This document shows positions 48,865 to 61,375 of a DNA stretch of 64,000 bases, one piece after another. The first letter of the stretch is position 1. The number at the start of each line of letters is the position of its first letter. The position numbers and the translations under genes were made by a program. The notes under the pieces are model-generated. The model saw nothing but the letters and a program-made list of their open reading frames with translations. It ran no database searches and was not told the origin of the DNA. The DNA comes from Mastigias papua (taxonomy: Eukaryota; Cnidaria; Scyphozoa; Rhizostomeae; Mastigiidae). The stretch spans positions 2,188,453 to 2,252,452 of the forward strand of contig OZ025277.1 in NCBI GenBank assembly GCA_964019165.1. Direction: 5' to 3'.

Positions 48865-49895
48865 TGTGTCCTAGATTCTGAGCTTCAACTAAATGCCTTG
48901 TGGTGAATGACGTCTGTCAAAACTCTAGAGAAGAGTGCATTGTAGGTGCGTTCATTACTTTTATAGTGCACGTTACTAACAGAGACAGATTTATAGAGAG
49001 CAATTCAATTAACTGGGTGAGAATATATTTGACCAGCTTCTCTCTATACAGCTTCATAGTCCAAATACTATCCAGCAATCTAGGAGACTGATCTGCAGGA
49101 AAAAATTCTCTATGTTCCTTTCAATAATATGCTTATACGCAGTTCTGTGGTGGTAGAACCTAACTCAAGGCCCAGTTCTGAATGTCATATATTCATGGAT
49201 TTATTTAACATTGTAGTACTAAAGTTCTCTAATAGCTTTCTTAATTTAAACTGTGGTAGAGCCCTGAAAATAGTACAGAGGCCAGAAAAATATTCCAAGT
49301 TTAGTGCTAAGGCAGAATACTTAAGTACGGGCGCCTACACTGGAGAGAAGGAGGGGCAATCAGTGCCCTTTGCAATAGGACTATCTGCACATATTTAGTT
49401 AGAATTTGCTCTTTTACAGAGAATTTGAAGGCTACAACCCACCCTTGTGAGATCACATACCTATGAATGCAGTATTATACGTACGCCGGGATTTCACCCG
49501 GAGGTTACAAGCAGCATTAAGTAACGCATTCTACAGGACAATGTCCACGATGTGGCTTCAATGGAAACCTTGCCTCCCTGCCCTAGGCACATACAGGCGT
49601 CCCTAAGTCTAAATGGAATGAAAATCCCTGGCTTTTCTCTACCAACAGATCAAATTTAGTGGAAATCCTCTTTAAAGCTATTATAGTGAACATTATTTGT
49701 ATAACCTATTTTAATCTGATTTAATCAAGACACTCATATACCTACAAATAAAGGAAGTATATTAAAATAAAGATTTACATGAGAATACAACAACTGCAAG
49801 TACTAATATGTTATAAGGAATTGATTCAAATAATTCATGTTGATATGAAAGAAAATGTGACACAAGACAACCAGTGGCAGTGAAAGCACTAGTGG
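48865..49895. other. Intergenic; old MITE relic near 49.15-49.25 kb
   Basis: No gene supported. At about 49150-49250 the order of words GAACCTAACTCAAGGCCCAG, ATTGTAGTACTAAAGTTCTC and TTTCTTAA follows the left part of the TAAGGAACC element at 38590. A diverged remnant is likely. Confidence 0.4.
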
Positions 49896-50089
49896 CTATA
49901 ATTCATTTACTAAGAGTGTACATTCGGAAGGGGAAGGTATTCTTTTTAGGATTAATGGACCATGGCCTAGCTTTGCCCCAATCTTCTTAGCACGGGCTTT
50001 GTGCTTGCTCACAAAACTAGTAAAATCCCGTTGTCTAATGTCAGGCAGCAACTCTTCCTGTGCATGCTTATCGATAACAATAAACAAAA
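49896..50089 (-). CDS. Candidate terminal exon, unidentified protein
   Basis: A 64-codon minus-strand frame. It begins just after an AATAACAG acceptor at 50090-50091 and ends with TAG. The peptide starts LFIVIDKHAQEELLPDIRQR and ends with RIPSPSECTLLVNEL. Composition and the mix of charged and hydrophobic residues look genuinely coding. There is no good start codon, so it would be a last exon whose upstream exons lie beyond 50.1 kb. I do not recognise the family. ATTAAA occurs on the same strand about 170 nt downstream. Confidence 0.4.
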
Positions 50090-51407
50090 CTGTTATTCAT
50101 GCTAGACACGATCTACGAACAGGATATCAAAAAAGATAGGTCTACGATAGTGTGTATGAAAGCAAAGCAAACTCGATCCAACTGGCCTACTAGAGCGAAA
50201 ACTGCATTTCACCATGATTTCACGTACTGTATACTAGTACGTACTTCTCAGCAACAACAAATCTTTCGTTATCAATGGAATTTTTGGCAATAATCACTGA
50301 AATTCTAATCTCAGTTGATAAACATTTGCAACTAAAACTACATCATGTGGCCTTTTTCATTCCTTTCCAGGAGTTCGTATTCTCATTTGGCTTCCACTAT
50401 ATAGCTTGTGGGTAGAGCATAGATACGATGCTTTGTAGTATGGATCATACCGTCTTAGGCCAATATGCCACTTTTCTTTTCCCTCTATACTTTTCTTTTC
50501 CTTCTATACATTTCGATACACCAAATCAAACACTGAACAGACTTTTGAAGAGCAAACAGTAGCAAAGCAAGTATACTGCAGTTATCACTCTATATCAAGG
50601 TCCCCGTCATCCTCTGTGGTGGGAGCATATTCGGGTGGGGAGGGGGGCTTATTAACAATTTAACGCTCTAACATGGAGACTTGTTCAAGGGGGCCAGTCC
50701 TAGGGTCTACGGTAAATACCCATTAACCCATGATTTGGTTTCAATTCTCTTTCATACCATTAGAATAGATGCACGATACAAATTCCCACAGGTCAGGCTT
50801 AGAGGGCTGGCGATCCTCTTATTTACTAAGCTTTTTTCAATGCGAAACCAGTACTACATAATTAGGCTGATATGATATGGCACGTAAAACAGTCATCCGT
50901 TGATAGAGCCGCCATACAACACTTTGCATTGATTATGTTGTTACTTATAATGGACACTTTTGTTGATTAGAAAAGGATAAAGGATGTGGGAGACTTCTAG
51001 CAAAGTGCAATTCACTGCTATGTTATATCATTGTCGTTTCCACAACTGTCTTGGACCTTTTAGTTGGAAATTTTATCGTACGCTGTATCAAAGGGCGTGG
51101 CCATATAGGGCGTGGTTCACTAAATCCCCCAGTCTGTTGTGGTTGGAGGTTGCCCCTGACCTTGAGCAGATCCCTCTTATTCTTAGCACCAAGTCTGAAA
51201 TTAAAAATTCGTATCATTTAGGGACCATGGTTCCCGGACCCCTGTGGTCCGCTACTGTTTGTGTCTCCATTTGCCACAGGGAGAAAGAAACTGGAACAGG
51301 CAGGGAAAGACTAGGACAGGCAGGGAAAGTAGGAGATGGTAGATTCCCCTTCGTTATCACGTTAATCTTCCCCAGGTGTTTAATTCCCTTAGGAAAGAAA
51401 TCGTTAT

Positions 51408-51640
51408 TCAGCAAATCAAACACAAAGGACGACACTCAAGGGAATACCTGGGAAGAATGGTAACAATGCCAATAATAAACCAACTTGCAACGACACTCAG
51501 AATCAGAATCAAATTCAAAGTTTCAAGCGTGGATGCAGATGCCAAACAATGGTCACCACGAGTAAACGATAAATCTGTCAGTATTGTGATATGAAAAGCA
51601 CCCTCAAGTCTGTTTGGCCTAATGTGATGCAACGAGCTCG
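51408..51640 (-). other. Possible exon with one membrane segment
   Basis: A minus-strand frame reads ILTDLSFTRGDHCLASAS (WD-repeat-like wording) followed by LNLILILSVVASWFIIGIV, a good membrane-spanning stretch, and TILPR. A donor-like CCCAG|GTATTC lies at 51448. A WD domain followed by one membrane segment is reminiscent of SEC12/PREB-type proteins, but one exon is not enough to claim that, and no partner exon was confirmed. Confidence 0.2.
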
Positions 51641-52157
51641 AAAGCGGGCTACTTGTTCCCACTTTGCTTTGAGATATAAACATGTCAAACAGGTAAATAT
51701 TGTAATTAATTGTCAATTGATTGCCAGGTATGGAAATAAATCCTGTATTTGCACTTTTTCTAAGAGAAGCACAGCCTCATATTAATTAGCATTCCTGCTA
51801 GGCCGTACTTCATTGGTGCAATAATATCCGCATTGCACTGCATTTAAGAACAGATTGGAATAAAGATACACGTTGTAAACACGAGACACTATCATATCCG
51901 CTTACCTTTTGTAGTTGTTAACAAAACGTCAGATTTGATCAGATAAACCCAGTACGCAAGGCCAGGAACCTCGCACAAAAGATGGCGTCTTTTGAAAGTA
52001 ATGTAAACATTGTGCTCATACGGACCTACCCGCCGTGCAATCTCGCCATGCAAATAGTGGAGGCATAATGCTCAATGCCAGGGCAGGTGTCCTGGTGAGA
52101 ACCGCTATAAATCGTGAATTTATCAATGAAATAATCAGTATGGTTGTAACCCTGCAT

Positions 52158-52612
<455 letters not shown>

Positions 52613-55550
52613 AGAATACTGGACAATAGTATACGAGTATCTGATTTCTGATTCAAAACTTTTAAAGGCGGAAAGTCAAATCGTAAATGGTGCCGAACAA
52701 TATGAAACATGAAATTTGATTAACACTAAAAACGTAAAGTTTAACCTACAAAGTAAGCAGTGTAAAGTCAAATTGATAGAAAGTTTAACCCTACTTCGAA
52801 AGATTCTAACGTGACTATACTTTTTATAGGCGCAAGGGGGGGCAAGGTTTTAACTGAAAGTATATCGTGGAAGTCCACAGGGGTAGATTTCTGCCTTCAG
52901 CTTATTTCTATTAGAGAGAATTTTGACTAAGCATATATGTAAATGGTCCTATTTTAAAGGACACTTTTTGTCCCTCCCGGGCTAAGGCAGCTTCACAACT
53001 TGTCCCTAGGGTAGGCATCCCTGAACGCAGTTTCATTTTATGATCGATGGTAAAATTCTGTAGTGCGAACAGACTATTCACTTTTCATGTCATGGCTGGT
53101 TCAGTTCTGCCGTCCCCAAGCATCCGTAGACTACAAAAAAGACAATTATCTGTCTTAACCATGCAACACGAAAGTGTTAAATAGTTTGATCGGGAGCACC
53201 GACTGTTCATGAAGTGTTGTTCAGTTTGCATCCAAAGATATTAGTGCACGAACGATGCTACGTCCATTGTCTGAAATTAATGGCAATTAGGCTGTTTGGG
53301 GTCTAGTGATTAAGCTCCATTTCAAGGCGTCTAATGAGACTGTGTCATGCGTTCGCTTTTACTCTAAATGACGACGATCGTTGTGCATGACCGTATCCAA
53401 ATTGTTTGCCTGATAGAAACTTCTAGGGCCATCAGCATACACTGGAACTATGGGTTCAATACAAAGGACTGGGAATCAACCATTGATGTATGCGAAAACA
53501 GTAGTGGCTGCAGACTAGAGTCTTGTGGTACGCAGAAGTCAATTCCTCAAGTGTTAGATCTAAACCTCCTAAACCCAATTGGCTGGTTATGTTGCTATGG
53601 GTAAAATCTAAACCAAATAGCTCCAACTGTCAAATACATTGGCATTTAAAATATATACAAGTATATACAACAAGCCCATTCTTTCGCTCTTTACTCTCGA
53701 CTGCTGGTAAGGCAGTAGACCAATTTTGTTCACGTAGTTACTCAGGTGAAAATTGCACGAGAGCGTTGCCTAGAGCTGAAGTCCAAAACACAAGAATCAG
53801 AACTGACAAGAAAAGGCATCCAATTTGTTATCATAACCATTTATCATATATTAATTCCCGCTATTTCCTTTCTATTTTTATATAAATAAAACTTTCAACG
53901 ACTTTCATTATTCACAATAATTTATACATATGAAATAAAGAGGACTAATCAATCGGAAGATATCGAAGATGAGAAGCGCTTAAAAGAAAGACAACTTAAA
54001 ATCGCTGAGCCCTACACCTTGCGTACAATATAGCAAAACTGAAATGTTGAGTTGCACGTACCAACTCAAATTCTGTGGAGCGATATTATCAATTGCTGGT
54101 TAGAAGCCAGTAGACTTTAAGATGATTTGTCAACATGAGCTTAAAACCACTTCCAGAAAGGCCCTTTCATATCCAGATATCGACTTATATTCCTTATCTA
54201 CGAATATCGTGGAGGGAGATATTCACCCATACTCATACACACTTGCACACCTTCAGCATGGGCCAAGGGGAAACATCATCTGTTAAAGGCACATAGATGA
54301 ATATCGTTGACTACGAGGTGCTCAATGCTTGCAGCGTTCTATTAATGGGGCTTAATATCATTTGGCTACCATTACCCCAAAATTACGATCACTTCACCCT
54401 ACTGGGTATTGACAACAGGATCTAAAGAGCATACCTTAAGACTCTGCTCCAGAAGGGTTAGCTCACACAGAACTAGATCGCTTGCTTGAAGCTAGCAACA
54501 TAGATTAAAGCGGGAACTTAACGGTGTAAAATGCTTAGTGCGTGTTCCAGATGATCCAAATTCCCCTGTCGGGGAGGGGAAGGGGTATTTCCAAAGTATG
54601 TTTCCAGACACCCAAACACTCAATTTACTTACTACATTATACTAAACGAGAGCAAGACAGTGCTCAACTATGGATTGAACATAGATTAAGATAAAACCGG
54701 AAGCTACAAACTTCTCTAAACCTGGCAGTTTATGAAGGTTGTTGCTCCAGCAACTCTGAGGCAGGAGCACACAAACTAGCGTCTAATTTGTGGAACAATA
54801 TATTGGTAGTATAAATGTATTGTGACGATACAATAAATTCAGTTTAGAGAGCATTCTATCCGACACTCGTCACAATATAAACTTTTAAGAAAGCCTGTAC
54901 TGGCAAGGGGTTTAAAGGAGAATTAGAGAATTGGACTTCTAAGTCTTTGTATCTCGGGATGTCACTTTAATACCTCGCAATATCACTCCTAAATGAGATG
55001 ATGTAAAGGGTCAGCAAATCTTGGAATAAGAAAAGAAGCGTTACCCTACAACAGCTAACCACGACGGATTCTATGTACATATATATATATATTCCTATGC
55101 TAAATCGCAGAACTAATACATATATATATATATATATTTATATATATGAATAAAGCTAATAGTCGAAATGTTCAAAACACTTCACACCAACTTTAAATAT
55201 GCATCACTTGTATTAAATGTCTTAATAAAGTTCTTCACTACTATCTTACAGTATTTCTGCTGCTTAAATAAAATTCTGTCCAACATTAACTACTCAAATA
55301 ACTGAGCAAAACCATTCAAATCACAACCTCACTAAATCTGGGATCACAACATAGCAAGTTGGGTTTCCTCAAAACAAAACAACAGCATAATGCGATGCGA
55401 CAAATTCAAGGCTAAGCAAGAGTTTACAATATCAGTGAGCCATTCCATTTTTGACCAATTCTACACTCATATCTACCATAAATAACTGTTGTATTTTATG
55501 TCCTAAACAGGACAGGTCACAAAATAGAGAATGTGTCCTATTACCTAAAG
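52613..55550. other. Intergenic, no gene seen
   Basis: No open frame here has a recognisable motif. Short (TA)n runs lie near 55078-55092 and 55121-55147. Confidence 0.45.
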
Positions 55551-55842
55551 AACTACAATGGCCGCCAAAACTCTTGGAACACCATGCTTCTTATCTCTAT
55601 ACACTACCCCCCCCCCTTACACAATGTTGTAATATGGCTAGGAAATGAACAGAAATTGAGATCTAAGTTGAACAAGTGCACCAGACATCCTGGGGCATAT
55701 TCCTCCTTCTTCTGAACATTGTTTCAAGGGGGAAGGGGGGAAGGGGGGCTGTTTACGTGAAATACGACAATGCAGCGTTAAATATCTATTTCCTGGCAAT
55801 TCCACGCCACTGTTCCAACTACTTTTGGTGGCCATTGTAGTT
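55551..55842. mobile_element. MITE with 29-bp inverted ends
   Basis: The left end AACTACAATGGCCGCCAAAA, then CTCTTGGAAC, mirrors the right end GTTCCAACTACTTTTGGTGG, then CCATTGTAGTT. The interior has C and G runs (CCCCCCCCC near 55607; GGGGGGAAGGGGGGC near 55736). 292 bp, non-coding. Confidence 0.7.
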
Positions 55843-55996
55843 AGAGAGCATGCAACCATTAGTATGACTTTCAAGGAGTCCATAAGGACAGATAAGAGTG
55901 ATACATTCTTTCGTGAATTTCCTAGATGTAACCATGCATCTACGGTCGTTTCAGTTCGCATTCCAGGCTATATAGGCTATATAGGGTACTAAGAGG

Positions 55997-56222
55997 TGTT
56001 ACCATAGGTGTAGGAGACTGGGGGCTACAGCCCCTACCCCTGGGTCACAACAGTATCAACTCCATTTCATTCCAGAATTTTGTCAGAAAAAGCAATACTT
56101 TTATTCAGCTCAATATGGCTAGACTTGAGCACCCCTCGTCTATTCTGACCGGTCTTATTTTTCCTTCGGCTAGACAGTTTAGTACCCCCAAAAAGGTCAA
56201 GTCCTCTTGCACCCATGGGCGC
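55997..56222. mobile_element. MITE-like element with CCATRGGTG ends
   Basis: The left end CCATAGGTGTAGGAGACTGG and GGCTACAGCCCCTACCCC, and the right end GTCCTCTTGCACCCATGGGC, oppose each other. A related word GGAGGCTGTAGCCCCTCC occurs at about 20645. Short and imperfect arms. Confidence 0.45.
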
Positions 56223-58224
56223 AATAAGACCCATTTAACGCAAAATGAATGAATTCACCACGATAAAACGCGTTATCGTGTAATCTTACGTTTACAATGC
56301 TCGCAAAGTTGCTAGGTTAGGGGAAGACTAGACATGTGGCTTCTGTTTACGCTTTACTATTCTATAGCAAAGATAATCCCCAGAGTGTGTTCTGACATCA
56401 TTCCTTTGTTCAGAATAACAACAAGCTATTGTCTGCGAACTCGCGTCATTGTTAGGCCAGAAAACGCATGCTAGAAACGACAGAAGCTGCCTGCTACAGG
56501 TGCCATCCACATTTGCGACGACGTGTTGCTATATTGTAGTGAAACAAACCATGTACCATGTGATTGGATAATCGCATCTATATACACACATAAATTAACA
56601 TCAAATTTGCAAAGTAATCTCTCAACAGCTAAGATAACCAAAATCACTTCAACTACAGTACTTACAAGTTACTTTTCATATTTCAACAAGATTATTGAAC
56701 CGTTACCCCAAGTACCTTTACAAAAGAAGGATAAACTCTTTTCATTGATCAAAGTTAAGGCAACTACTAGAACACCTTTGGCAAAAATCCCATAGATATA
56801 TTTTTTCAGTATCAATAGTAAATCAATTAATGTTTTCTGGTAAGGATATTTTCATTTTCATCAAATAGTATTCCCTTGCATTATAGTAGTATCACTTTGT
56901 TGTTATATGTCATCATATTTTTCTTTAAATAAATCTATATTTTGTCTCCTAATATATATTATGTAAATTCTATTCGCTCCTCTCTATGATCTCTTCTGAA
57001 AAATCTACTGGAATAAATGCACATATATGTTTTTCAAAAGAAACCTGGTTCAAGTCCTAGTAGTAAATGCTTATTACATTTTAGCCACATTATAGTTGTA
57101 AAAGTTTTTTAAAGGTTTCTTACATCAATGAAAAACTTGCAGTGATACCAAAAGCAAAACAGAAAACATTGTACTTTGAAGTACCCATAAGGCTTAGCAC
57201 ATAAAACATACTGTAGTGAAAACTTGTATAATCCAGGACGGAAAAAGTGGGGTCTGAAACTGAAAGATGACAGAGACAATTCTAAGGTTTCTTAACTATT
57301 TCCCTGTAGCTCTGAAAGTTTCTTAAATTTCAGGGTGTCTAGTACTAGGTTTGTTATATAACTCTTCCTTCTAACAAAATGTTTAATTTCTAATCTAGCA
57401 CACTTTTTTGACTCTCCAAGACCACTGGTATCCATCTAAGTCTATTTTACATATCTATCCAAAGTTTCAAAGTGACTGATATTTGAAATACCTGGTTTGG
57501 GAAACAAATCTATGGACTATAGCACTCCACAACTACATGCCTTGTAAAACTGTATACAAAGTCAAAAGTCCACTTGAAATCAAATGATAGTCACAAGCAC
57601 TGGCGAGTATGTCACATGCTCTAGTCTCTCTTAATAATTTCTCTCTATTTTCAGACAGCCCTCAGCTGGATAGCATCCTCTGTCTTATGTAAATTAGTCT
57701 GCACTAATTTAAGGTACACAATGTGAATGACCTTATAACTTGCCTATATGTAAAGCTCTGCCTATCCTTGGTTTCCTTCCAGGAGGGGCTCCCTAGGTAT
57801 GGCAATAGAACTCAGGATGTTATCTAGAGGATCCATCAGAAAGGCAACCAAGAATTATCTCCAGTTTGTCACCTTCCTTTCACTTATCTTTCAGAGAACT
57901 AGTGTCCCATTCAAAGGACATTTTTGACCTCCTATCAGTACTCAACTTTACCCTGATATCATATCTCTGCATCTTAAAATAAAACACTCAAAAGTTCACC
58001 ATTCTGATTTCAATTTTTAACAATTTAGCCCTATCAAAATTTTCATGTGGTTGGCCTTCTCATACAGGGTAAATTTACAATAACTAACACATACTGCTAC
58101 TTTTGCATAAACTACCAACTGTCATGGCCACAGTTACACAGACTACAGACTCTTAAACTAAAATCTATTTACAACTATCTACTAGTCAATACGTTAAGGA
58201 CAAATAAAATTCTATCTGTTGAAT
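56223..58224. other. Region downstream of zinc-finger gene, no gene seen
   Basis: Holds a 22-bp palindrome CACGATAAAACGCGTTATCG (TG) at about 56257-56280. Also holds a diverged TAAGGAACC-type relic at about 57040-57130 (GAAACCTGGTTCAAGTCCTA, TATAGTTGTAAAAGTTTTTT). The last few hundred bases before 58225 may be 3' untranslated region of the minus-strand gene. No clear AATAAA was found there. Confidence 0.4.
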
Positions 58225-59722
58225 TTATATCTGAGGGTGGACAAATGGGAAGCGTGAATGCATGGAATGGAGGTGATTCAATAAGCCACGACGTCTAACA
58301 AAATTTCTACCACAGAATTTACAAGGATATGTTACATGGTCAGTTTCATGCAATTTAACATGCTTTTTCATATTACTAGGATCACTGAAAGATTTACCAC
58401 AAACCTGGCATTTTAAGGGCTTCTCCCCTGAGTGTGTTCTCATGTGGATCTTCAAGACGTACTTTCTGCAATAAATTTTGCCACACTTCTCACAACGGAA
58501 GCCCTTACTGCCCTGGACCTGTTGCTGCTGGCGGGGCTGAAGAGGCTGCGTTGTAGTATCTTCTCCATCACTTGGTGGCTCCTGTTTCTTTATGGGTTTA
58601 CTGTTTACCTTAGGCTTCTCCTTTACCTCCATAACTCCTGTTGTTTCCTCGTCTTTTTCTTGTTTTACATTGGGTTTCTGTTCAGGCGGTTTTGGACTTG
58701 TCTCCTCTTGTGACTGCATGACTGAAGGGGTGCTTCGATTAAACTCAATTCTGCCCGTATTCCGTAATAAAGGGAAATCTTTAATCATCAAGGGGTTGGG
58801 AAATGAGCATGGGGTGTTCTCCCCGTTTAACCACGTGAAATTCGACGCCCCTTGTTTTTTGCCAATGTCACACTTAGAAACAGTGGAGCATTGGAAATCC
58901 ATCTGGTCAACAGGCTCAAAAAATTGACTAATATTCGGCAGCTTTATTCCTTTTTCACACTCATCCGCTTCTCTTTTTACCTGTACTGTTTCTTCCCTTT
59001 TCATGTCAGGCGAACATGGCTCGATTTTCACTTTTACATAGTCGACAGTGTTAGGCCCACTAGGAAGCATTACATCTATTGTATTGTTCCCAATAAGATT
59101 GTGTTGCTCTTCCTTTCCCAGTAATCTTTCAATTGTGAAGTTTTTAGCATTATCCGATCTATTATCGAGCTCTTCAACGCTGTCTGATTTTGTCATTACC
59201 TTCGTATGGACTTGTTTATCATTGTACGAATTTGCTGTATGATTGGCGGGAATTCGTCGACTGATGTTTTCATCTGGCAATCGTTTCATATCCTTTGGAT
59301 CCTTCTCATTCAATTTAGTCTTCTTTGACTTGAACCCTAGTTTGACTTCCTTTGATAAGCTAGCTTTTACTTGCTTGCTCTGGCCTGAGCTTTTTTCAGG
59401 TTTTGATTTCACGATAGCAGCCGGCCTCAGATCCGATGGGCCTAAGTTGAAATTCTCCTTCCTGCTCAGGTTTTCGCTTAGACGGCCAAATATCAAGTCG
59501 CTTGTGAACATAAAAGTCTTCCTGAATGCTTCTTTGCTGAGTGATGAGTCTGTAGCGATATCTAGGCGAGATTTCTTTGCTGATTTTGGCGAGAAGGCTG
59601 AGTCGAGCAATGTAAGGACAGATGGCAACTGCTGGCTGATATTTTCAGTGTTAGCTAAGCTCATTGTTCCTTTCCTCGTTGGCTCGTTGGCTCGTTGGCA
59701 GGAAGCACGCGACAGCCTATCT
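58225..59722 (-). CDS. PRDM13-like C2H2 zinc-finger protein, last exon
   Basis: This exon encodes a long, charged, probably disordered region followed by three C2H2 fingers at the very C-terminus. Counting from an ATG at 59778, finger 1 is C429/C432/H445/H449, finger 2 is C457/C460/H473/H477 and finger 3 is C486/C489/H502/H507. The wording RKYVLKIHMRTHSGEKPLKC, DPSN, KH and CKFCGRNFVRRRGLLNHL matches the finger block I know from PRDM13, a transcriptional repressor of neural specification. A strong acceptor, CTTTTATTGTTTAG, sits at 59723. Coding therefore either continues from an upstream exon (where a PR/SET domain would be) or starts at the in-exon ATG at 59664. No PR domain is visible in the window. 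Lys/Glu-rich VKIEP and VKQEKDEE are SUMO-site-like. Confidence 0.75.
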
Positions 59723-60092
59723 CTAAACAATAAAAGAAAAAGCTTATTGTTAGGCAAATTACGCCGGTTGTTTTCCACGAGAAAGTACAGCCTGCTCCTC
59801 TAACTAACAATACCGATATGCTGTAAAAGGAGGAGAGTAGGAGGAGCGGCAAAAATGAATCAAGTTCTAAGTACAACTTCGATATCGCAACCACTTTGTG
59901 CATATCAAGTGCAGTTTGGGGTCAATCCACAGAAGTGCTCTTCAGGCACTAAGTACGCAGAATTGGCCAACAAGGCAACTAGTTAAGTTGCATTGAGGCT
60001 GCGATTAGACAATTTCGTTCAACTCGAGGCAGTATCAAAGAAGCCCCATGCAACTGTACACATTTTGTTGATATCATTGAGGCATTGATTAG
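59723..60092. other. Upstream of zinc-finger exon, no gene seen
   Basis: Either intron or promoter of the minus-strand zinc-finger gene. No PR/SET-like exon was recognised. Confidence 0.4.
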
Positions 60093-60240
60093 CAAACATT
60101 TGTGAAACAAGAGCGAAATTTGATATGTTGTACGATAAAATGTTCTAGTTTGGCCAAAGTGCCTACAGGACCAAGCTAGAACATTTTATCATACAACATA
60201 TCAAATTTCAGTTTTGTTTCACAAATGCTTCCTAGTTTGG
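60093..60240. mobile_element. Hairpin (foldback) element
   Basis: Arms ACATTTGTGAAACAAGAGCG, AAATTTGATATGTTGT and GATAAAATGTTCTAGTTTGG are repeated inverted on the right (AGCTAGAACATTTTATCATA, CAACATATCAAATTTC, TTTCACAAATGC), with a loop of only a few bases. Similar words (CATACAACAAATT, CAAGTTTGGCC) continue to about 60350, so it may be part of a larger or tandemly inserted element. Confidence 0.7.
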
Positions 60241-60350
60241 CACCATTGTCATACAACAAATTCCTGCAACATTTGACGCACGAAATGTTTGACAAACGTC
60301 AACACATTTGATCCAGTAAGTGTCACACAAACAATGTTTCCAAGTTTGGC

Positions 60351-61194
60351 CCTACCCTTAGAGGCTGGCGAAAATCTCAACAATAAAACAATGCACAGAA
60401 TTCCTGGTGCCTTTCTTTACATTCGCTTAGCTCATTGCCCCAGTCGATCAAGTTATCTATTGGTCATGTCAAGCTGGTAGCCAGCCTGATTTTGTTGCTG
60501 GGACACAGTTATTGGCTGTAGCAAAATATCAATCAGCTGGGCAGCGGATGGTGCTCAGAGTACATTGAAATGCTCGGTTTTCGCTAAAGTCTGACAGCTG
60601 ATGCAAAATGATGCAGCAAACCTTAAGTGCTCTATTTCGACAGGGGGCACCAAGTCACTTTGTGGAACTCCAATGGACATTGTCCCCAGGCCACCCCCTT
60701 ACTTCAGGCCTGGGTCATATTTTCTTCCCTATTACGGTGCCCCTTTTATATCCCCTTTTTGCACCCCCATTCCTGCTTTATTTGGTGATGAATAATTAGA
60801 GGATTCCGAATCAATCGTGTGTGTATAATTATTTTAATCAGATTGAAAAAATACTAGCTAACAAAATATATACATGATTGTATACATATATACAGCGTTA
60901 ACTAATCCAAATCGAGTAGCATTAAAATAAATAAAAAGTTTGTATAGTCTATACGTTATGGAAGTAAACAAGTCAACAGGTGCTATGGTCTATTTGTGGC
61001 TTTATTGTTGACAGGCAGGCACTGACAAGCACTGCATCTACAACATTGTCCACCCCAGCTTTTTATTAGTTTTTATCGAATTTCTCTCTGCAAATCATCA
61101 ACCTAATGTGTAAGCGATAATAATTCCTAGAAAATTTCCGTTCACAGGTGCCTTTTTTAAGTGAATGGATTAGACCCCGTGTGTTGTAACTCAA
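60351..61194. other. Intergenic, no gene seen
   Basis: No credible coding region. Pyrimidine-rich and AT-rich sequence. Confidence 0.4.
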
Positions 61195-61375
61195 ATTGTA
61201 TTTCGGTAGTTTCATACCTTAAGTAAGTTAAGTAAAACCGTATTTATTAACACTAATAAACACTTATATTAGTTAACTGATCTAAGAGTTTAGTTAATTA
61301 ATGTAAGTGTTTATGCGTGTTAATAAATATGGTTTTACTTAACTTACTTAAGGTATGAAACTACCAAAATACAAT
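61195..61375. mobile_element. Long, nearly perfect hairpin MITE
   Basis: The left arm ATTGTATTTCGGTAGTTTCA, CCTTAAGTAAGTTAAGTAAA, TATTTATTAACAC, TAAACACTTA is mirrored almost base for base at the right (TAAGTGTTTA, GTGTTAATAAATA, TTTACTTAACTTACTTAAGG, TGAAACTACCAAAATACAAT). Arms of about 80 bp with a short loop. The high arm identity suggests recent origin or selection for pairing. Confidence 0.85.

Noticed and set aside
50984..51463. 159-codon plus-strand frame
   Set aside because: Contains short direct repeats and no family motif; the minus-strand reading of part of the same DNA looks at least as protein-like.
51982..52070. Small plus-strand frame starting AAAAGATGGCGTCTTTTG with an excellent start context
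   Set aside because: Only 28 codons and no convincing donor site or downstream exon; it could be a first exon, but nothing supports it further.
58432..59803. Plus-strand frames of 90-186 codons across the zinc-finger exon
   Set aside because: Antisense shadows of the minus-strand coding exon, which carries clear C2H2 motifs.
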